Below, one piece after another: positions 59,101 through 64,000 of a DNA stretch of 64,000 nt. Each line of letters starts with the position of its first letter. The first letter of the stretch is position 1. The DNA is taken from assembly GCF_000276685.1 (NCBI RefSeq), contig NC_018108.1, positions 1,240,001-1,304,000 of the forward strand, given 5' to 3'. The position numbers and the translations under genes were made by a program. This stretch comes from Taylorella equigenitalis ATCC 35865 (GTDB lineage: Bacteria > Pseudomonadota > Gammaproteobacteria > Burkholderiales > Burkholderiaceae_B). The notes below the pieces were generated by a model. The model was not told where the DNA came from, searched no databases, and saw nothing but the letters and a program-made list of their open reading frames with translations.

Positions 59101-62100
59101 AAGCGAAGCTGGAACATTCTCTTTATATGCAATGATTGCGTTATTTAATTTAACTTCGCCACCATTTAGCGTTAATGAGCCAATCTCAACAGGTGCTGCT
59201 GGATTACCGAATTTAGGTACATCTGCTACCGCCCCTTTGTTAAGAACTAAAGTAGTTCCAGAGTGAGCAGCCTTAACGTTTTGAGGATTAAGTTCAACTT
59301 TCGCATTATTTATCTCATAAGAGCCATTAAACTCATCATACTTACCGTTAAATGCAACTGACTGATTGTTTGCATCAACTGCATAAGTACCGTCACCTTT
59401 AACCTTATCGGTTAAAGAGACCTCAGCTGATGCTTCTGAGTTATCTCTTAGAAGCTTAGTACCTTCAGCTAAATTCCAGTTTCCTGTGAACTCATCTACT
59501 TTAGAGTCTTTAGTTAAAGAGATGTAAGAGGCATTTGTTAATGCAACTTCACCTGCTCCAGAGATTGTAGGTGTAGAGAGTTTTTCAGGTTTACCTGATT
59601 CACCATTAATGCCTTTAAGTTCAACTGTACCTTCAGCTACAGCCTCACCTGTACCAAATTGTGATAGTTTTGTGGCAATTAATTTAGTTCCTTCAAGCAC
59701 ATTCCAAATTCCATCAAACTCTGTACTATCTTTAGTGAGTTCAACTTGTGCACCTTCAGAAGTCTCAACACTACCAGAGCCTTTAATAGCAACTTTAAGC
59801 TTGCCAGCATCACCAGTCATGGTGCTTAATTCAAGCTTACCATTGTCGTTTGTATTTACAACACCGGTACCAAGTGCATTTTGATTTTTAGCTTTTGCAA
59901 TCGAATTATCTTTGATATCGACAGTGCCAGTGAGACCAGAATTATCAGCCGCTAATTCAACATCTCCACCATCCACAACAAGAGATCCATCTCCGCTTAC
60001 TACATTATCAAAAACACCGCTTAATACTTTAAGCGTCGCATTTCCTGAGCCTGAGACGGTCACTTTACCATTGCCAATTGATTCAAGATTTTCAAGTACA
60101 AGCGATGTCTTATCTTGAGCTTCAACAGTGCCTGAGAATGCACTATTTGCTTTCTTGATAACTAGGCTAGAAGGGTGTTCTGCAGTATTAAGAACAATTT
60201 TCGATTTAGCAGAGCCGCTCAAAGCCCCTTCGCCTGCTATGCTACTAGAGGCTTCAGAAGCATTCGAGTGGTGTAGATTCAAAGTGCCATCGTTAAGCGT
60301 AACTTTAGAGCCATCCTTCGCTTCAAGTGCATCTGAGTGAGCTGCCTTATTCGAATCGGTCGCAACTTCAGTGCCATTCTCTAAAATGATTTTGCTTGTG
60401 TGCGATTCTGCAGTACCAGTCGCATTATCTGATGCAAAAGTAAGTTTACCAGACTCTACATGCGTTGCACCTTTATAAGCATTAACTTCGTTTTTGAGCG
60501 AAATTTCATCCTGAGCATTAACTTTGATACCGCCTTCGCCCGTCACTTTTGCAGAAAGCACTGCCGCATCACCCTCGCCTGCTTTGCGAAGATCTAGCAT
60601 CTTGCCCGCTAAAATATTTAGCTCTTTAAGTGCATAAATGGCATTAATACCCTTGTTATCGCCGCTAGCTGCAACCTGAGCTCCAATTCCATACTTAGCG
60701 TCTGCAACTTTATCGCCTCCTTGTTTGATGGCAATGCTCTTGTCGCTTTGCTCCGCCGCTTGGTTATCGATTTTAAGTTCTAAATTGCCTTCTGTTACTG
60801 TTCCTGTTGCCTTAACGATATTGGTGATAATTTCACCATCATCTTGAGCAAGAAGTCCAAGTTGAGATATATCAGAAAGCACCCCATTTTGGTCAAAGTC
60901 ATTTAGAAACTCACCTGAAGCAAGTTTTACTAAACCGCTATCAGCATTTAAATCTTTTACTTTAAGTGCAGCAGTTTCAGAACCTGGTTTTAATGCAATC
61001 AAGGATTTATCGATAATTAAGGAACCACCAGTGAAACTTAGATTACCGATTTCTTCAGTTACGTCTGGTTTTTGAACGACAACAGAAGCTTCTGCTCCAG
61101 AAGAAAGTTCTAAAGTACCTGCTTTAACAGCCTGAATATTTGCTTCATTAAGTTCAAGTTTAGCGTTAGTTAATTTAGTTGTTCCTAAATGTTGAGTGTA
61201 ATCTGAACCTGTGAAGTTAAGTTTTTGATTATTTGTATTTACCTCAAGAACACCTGTAGTATCAGAACTTACGCTATAAGCTAGGTTAACATCTGAGTTT
61301 GCACCTGATTGGTTATGATACCAACGTGATGTATCGTTGATAGTAACTTTGCTTTCAGATGCACCCGCACCCAAAGTCTTAACTTCTATTTCAGAGTTTT
61401 GATTTAAGACAATGCTTTCGAAATTACTAATCCTTTGTGTATCGGTTGAGAACCACGCTTTAGAACTATTGAATGATAATGTATCTGTACCATCACCACC
61501 ATCTAGAATACCTAAAGCCGCTTTATTTGCATCAGTTAATCCAGTTACATTAACTTTATCATCGCCCTCTTGAGTTTCTATAGACTTAGCTGATTTAACA
61601 TTATCTATATTAACTGTGTCCGCACCCTCACCTGTTTGGATACTACCGTCATTGGTGCTGCCATCTTGCAAATCGTAAGTATCAGATCCTGAGCCAGATT
61701 TAATAGCTGCTGTTGAGGTTCCACTATTAATATAAGAGTTTTCTCCTTCACCGAGATTAACATCTCCTTTTAGTGTGCCTGAGTTAATTAAAGAGTCATC
61801 GCCAGATCCAGTTAATAAAGAAGTTGAATTAAGTGTTCCAAAGTTTGTGATGGAATTAGTTCCTTCTCCTAGGTTGATATTGGCTTCTAAATTGCCTGAT
61901 GCATCAACTAAAAGTTCATCCTCGCCAGATTCAGTTATAAGATTGTCTATGGATGCAGTAGAATCCAAAACTTTAATATCATTATTACCGCCACCTAAAT
62001 TTACAAGTGATGAATCAACACTTGATGATCCCTGAATGTTTAATGTATCGATGCCCGAACCAGTATTAATTTCACCTGTAAATGTTGTATTTTCATCTTT

Positions 62101-64000
62101 TATTGTGATTGAGTTTAATCCATCACCTAGAGATAGATTTCCAGACATACTGGAGCCATTAGCCATTCTGAATGTATCATCGCCACCACCTGCAGTTATA
62201 TGACCAGTTTGTTTAGCTGATGAATTATTGTTAGGAGTATCAGACTGTATGAAAATTGTATTATCTCCCTCGCCAGCATCAATACCACCTTTTACATCAG
62301 CATTTGCTCCAAAAATACGGAATTCATCATCTTTAGCCTTAGTAACAACCTTATTTTCTAATACTCCGCTATTTTCAAGATTAACTTGAGCTTCACCAAA
62401 TTTAATTTCACCCGTAATTGTTGGTCCAGCTTCAGTTGAAGAAGAATCAGCTTTAAGGTTTTTAAAACTTATCGTGGAATCTGCTGTTGCAGAATAGTCG
62501 ATAGCTACCCCACCGTCTGGAGACGTGATATTTCCATTGTTTGTGAATTCGTTATCTTGCTGATGTTTCTTAACCCACTCTTTAAGATCAATAATAGCGT
62601 TAGCGGAATTTGATGTCAGATTTCCACTATTAGTAAGTCTTGGTCCCGCATTATCAATATCCCAAGCAGCTCCAGCATCAGTAGATTCAAGATTAATATT
62701 TGCTGCACTGCTAAATGAACCTGAAGTATTGATATACAGTGCTCTACCAGTAGCCCCGTCCTTAACATTAATATCGATTCCGCCAACAGTTAAATCTTCA
62801 TCTGTTTCTTCCCAGCGGTCATCGCCACTTAGACTTGCATCTGCTTTCCTGTTCGCAAAAACAATACCCGTTCCTGATCCAGTAATATTAATAGTACCGC
62901 TAGATTCATTTGCTAATGCAGTCCCAGAGCGAATCGCAATACCATCTGTTACTTCAAAAGTAGTCCCTTTTGTGGCAATGCCCTCTATTTCAGCCTTATT
63001 CTCTACAATAGCACCAGTACCGTCTTCTAAAAGAGATAATGTATTAGCTCCTAATGTAAGACCTGTAGCACCAGTATCCACAAGGACAACACTCGCAGCA
63101 CCACCAGCTTTGATTGTCGCATCAGTTGAACCCTCACCTGACATATCCAGTGATGCACCTTCGCCTAGACGAATTGCTGCATCAGTGGCTTTACCGTTAG
63201 TGAGCTGTATATTGCCTGCTTTATGTTCGAATTTAGATTGAACGCCCGAGTCAGATGCACCTGATACGTCAACTGCTGCCACTGCTTGAGTAGATCCATC
63301 TTTATGAGCACCTGCGACAACTATATTCCCGTGATTAACTAATTTACCGCCTTTGGTTAATTCAACAGCAATCTCATCCTTACCTTGAAGATTTACATCT
63401 CCATGGTTAATTAATTCACCTTCATTAGTTACCGCATAAGCACGTGATTCCTCGGCGGTTGCTTCAGAAGTAATGTTAGAGTAAGAATCAAGTTTAGTTC
63501 CTTGTTTTACTCCTTCATTTTCACCTATGATGGATATACTTCTTCCATCTACAACAGCAGCTTTAGCAAGCTTTCCACTTAAAATAAGTTCTGTTTCTTC
63601 GCTTAGTGTTCCAGTTGCACCACCTACAACTCGCAATGCAACGGATTTATCACCAGATGCTGTAATGGAAGCACCACCAGTAGTAACTGTTGAGTTTTTA
63701 TCAGTTATCCACAATGCGGTTGATTCTACTCCACTAGCAATTAAAGTGGTTTTTCTATTTGGATCAGTAGATGTTCCATCATAACTAGCACCACCAGCAA
63801 TTCTAAAAAGTTGAGACTGTTCAGAATGAACATTTTGCTCACTAGTACTGTTATTAATAATTTGCGATCCTGCACCATGGATAAAGTAAGCTATATGCTC
63901 TCTTCCTGATTTAATATCTATTTTAGAATTTGCCCCTAAGATTACTTTACCTTTATTTCTGGCATGAATGGCAATACCTTTGTTACCCTCTAAATTGACA
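56188..64000 (-). CDS. Giant autotransporter adhesin-like protein, 5' end outside window
   Basis: The frame stays open from 63714 to the right edge (for example GNKGIAIHARNKGKV, EHIAYFIHGAGSQI), so the TTG at 63714 is not a real start and the N-terminus is upstream. About 2600 residues are visible. They form a long beta-helix passenger rich in Gly, Asn, Asp and Thr with terms such as SGTINLT, and a C-terminal beta-barrel of about 280 residues (about 56188-57050) ending in GQIGLKYSW. One cysteine pair lies in the second half (GCLNAE, HGDCADG). The passenger holds RTX-like turns (61450-62300) and a duplicated block of about 450 residues. Such proteins mediate adhesion or aggregation. Confidence 0.93.
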   Translation of the reverse strand, partial: VNLEGNKGIAIHARNKGKVILGANSKIDIKSGREHIAYFIHGAGSQIINNSTSEQNVHSEQSQLFRIAGGASYDGTSTDPNRKTTLIASGVESTALWITDKNSTVTTGGASITASGDKSVALRVVGGATGTLSEETELILSGKLAKAAVVDGRSISIIGENEGVKQGTKLDSYSNITSEATAEESRAYAVTNEGELINHGDVNLQGKDEIAVELTKGGKLVNHGNIVVAGAHKDGSTQAVAAVDVSGASDSGVQSKFEHKAGNIQLTNGKATDAAIRLGEGASLDMSGEGSTDATIKAGGAASVVLVDTGATGLTLGANTLSLLEDGTGAIVENKAEIEGIATKGTTFEVTDGIAIRSGTALANESSGTINITGSGTGIVFANRKADASLSGDDRWEETDEDLTVGGIDINVKDGATGRALYINTSGSFSSAANINLESTDAGAAWDIDNAGPRLTNSGNLTSNSANAIIDLKEWVKKHQQDNEFTNNGNITSPDGGVAIDYSATADSTISFKNLKADSSSTEAGPTITGEIKFGEAQVNLENSGVLENKVVTKAKDDEFRIFGANADVKGGIDAGEGDNTIFIQSDTPNNNSSAKQTGHITAGGGDDTFRMANGSSMSGNLSLGDGLNSITIKDENTTFTGEINTGSGIDTLNIQGSSSVDSSLVNLGGGNNDIKVLDSTASIDNLITESGEDELLVDASGNLEANINLGEGTNSITNFGTLNSTSLLTGSGDDSLINSGTLKGDVNLGEGENSYINSGTSTAAIKSGSGSDTYDLQDGSTNDGSIQTGEGADTVNIDNVKSAKSIETQEGDDKVNVTGLTDANKAALGILDGGDGTDTLSFNSSKAWFSTDTQRISNFESIVLNQNSEIEVKTLGAGASESKVTINDTSRWYHNQSGANSDVNLAYSVSSDTTGVLEVNTNNQKLNFTGSDYTQHLGTTKLTNAKLELNEANIQAVKAGTLELSSGAEASVVVQKPDVTEEIGNLSFTGGSLIIDKSLIALKPGSETAALKVKDLNADSGLVKLASGEFLNDFDQNGVLSDISQLGLLAQDDGEIITNIVKATGTVTEGNLELKIDNQAAEQSDKSIAIKQGGDKVADAKYGIGAQVAASGDNKGINAIYALKELNILAGKMLDLRKAGEGDAAVLSAKVTGEGGIKVNAQDEISLKNEVNAYKGATHVESGKLTFASDNATGTAESHTSKIILENGTEVATDSNKAAHSDALEAKDGSKVTLNDGTLNLHHSNASEASSSIAGEGALSGSAKSKIVLNTAEHPSSLVIKKANSAFSGTVEAQDKTSLVLENLESIGNGKVTVSGSGNATLKVLSGVFDNVVSGDGSLVVDGGDVELAADNSGLTGTVDIKDNSIAKAKNQNALGTGVVNTNDNGKLELSTMTGDAGKLKVAIKGSGSVETSEGAQVELTKDSTEFDGIWNVLEGTKLIATKLSQFGTGEAVAEGTVELKGINGESGKPEKLSTPTISGAGEVALTNASYISLTKDSKVDEFTGNWNLAEGTKLLRDNSEASAEVSLTDKVKGDGTYAVDANNQSVAFNGKYDEFNGSYEINNAKVELNPQNVKAAHSGTTLVLNKGAVADVPKFGNPAAPVEIGSLTLNGGEVKLNNAIIAYKENVPASLKVENLNVQAVVDPVLRAAGDKSKVSVIADEFVSDPLAKNEKALLTQDDAENKVLLIEATGTVEGEESNVEVVFTDKDGNNISNPAKLDIVQNNEAVAKGEYDLASHLQKEQDGDTKKGLYASYILKSLDILKDQQLSLVADPLSTAEGANTLTAKLTGEGGLDIGTGNDDPNTHKVEIANSANEFTGDTNVLGGKLIAGSENALGSADKHTANLNVDPDAVFEIKDGLDSSKPVHIGCLNAEKDSTVDLKTGKLVVHGDCADGLSIAKEGTLKGAQSSELEIVGTSEDKKSHLKSEGAQDELNSKITVSDHGIYEIGHEDGAGHGPVAVAQNGNFIINTDGKIDNDLSGDGLVSVKADKTVELTGDNSGLTAASELDIEDGADVTAKEKKNLGSTTVDTNNSGTINLTANGTIDAKVKGNGTLNFDGRLELIPETLPNFGGDLVGADGSTLIAGTNDIPIDLKIKKLAIGTGSTFAGVGSIAGDIENNGSFIVGAEDKGLLADQAQGPGSKSDYVVGGNFTNKAGGTIFLGGEKDDKANVGSTLTVEGDYVGEEGSKLKVNTIWNNPNESVTDALHVKGKAFGLTKVEVGNNGVVRGDVSPYGDDKYSEDVVTVDQEHEGNVFTGSAETEGAEQIQLVKVGNNYKWKLKGTFSQSVPGYLQGPTINLSTGFADLGTLNERIGAQSQSTNSGGKVWGRIRGIDLDLTGSKQFSSKSKSSSWQFGFDLATKYRGLNARSETGVMFGYTNTDVDTFDEERKVNGIVVDDKLVGGITTDALSLGVYHTSYNPNGSYFDLVGQVSKLKNKYNARNGIKADQSGWSALLSAEIGHKFALGTAGGFIEPQAQLAYQHLSLDDFKDKAREVKGVDANALRGRVGVRMGYDLAPKASAVGSSVYMTANLITDLTSNPKVKIGKDNVEEKFNRTFLELGLGGQASVSKSLNLYGDIRVQTNVGSKDRSGIKGQIGLKYSW

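Noticed and set aside
63712..63714. TTG as start of the autotransporter
   Set aside because: The frame is open through to the right edge with passenger-like sequence and no signal peptide follows the TTG.
56219..63784. Plus-strand ORFs opposite the autotransporter
   Set aside because: They are shadows caused by the repetitive codon composition of the minus-strand gene and lack ribosome sites and recognisable features.

Overview
The window is low-GC bacterial DNA whose core genes are betaproteobacterial. Examples are dapA-bamC, ilvI-ilvH-ilvC, rpsO-pnp, and ftsK-lolA-rarA-serS divergent from trxB, with genes resembling DUF441 and DUF1841 families. Gene content, gene order and base composition point to the Alcaligenaceae, most likely Taylorella; that assignment is inference from recognition, not a search.

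Region 1 (1-10950) is the right part of an integrated, plasmid-like mobilisable element. It holds a 5'-truncated MOBP-type relaxase, an oriT with an IncP-type nic core, repeat arrays, an AbiE-type toxin-antitoxin pair, an iteron/DnaA-box origin, a RepA gene plus a deleted RepA relic, two Cro/CI-like regulators and two copies of a 389-nt structured RNA with a boxA word. It also holds a type III ToxIN toxin-antitoxin system, an AlpA-like gene and a P4-type integrase. The integrase lies against the 3' end of tRNA-His (10951-11027), the presumed insertion site. The other end of the element is off the left edge.

Region 2 (11 to 15.4 kb) holds tRNA-Arg, an HD hydrolase, a small locus with a 26-residue hydrophobic peptide and a frameshifted ribbon-helix-helix gene, then dapA-bamC.

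Region 3 (15419-32584) is the most striking part: an eleven-gene, same-strand cluster built round srfA-srfB-srfC. SrfB has an actin/Hsp70-type ATPase core and SrfC is a large P-loop GTPase. Around them are three single-span membrane proteins with Pro-rich periplasmic stalks, two VWA proteins, a MacB/LolD-type ABC ATPase with an FtsX/MacB-type permease, an exported SUMF-domain protein lacking the usual catalytic cysteine context, and two lipoproteins. Together they look like an NTP-driven complex spanning the cell envelope. Its substrate and role cannot be read from sequence.

Region 4 (32.6-56.1 kb) is core metabolism and cell biology: gdhA, a ZnuD-like TonB-dependent receptor, rpsO-pnp, an AGCS symporter, ilvIHC, yaaA-serS-rarA-lolA-ftsK, trxB and neighbours. 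Region 5 (56188 to the right edge) is the 3' part of a giant autotransporter gene with RTX-like turns and a large internal duplication in its passenger.

Across regions 2-5 the 8-mer GTGGCAAT recurs about 21 times by hand count, in two coding frames and between genes, and is absent from the element. It behaves like a DNA uptake-type word.
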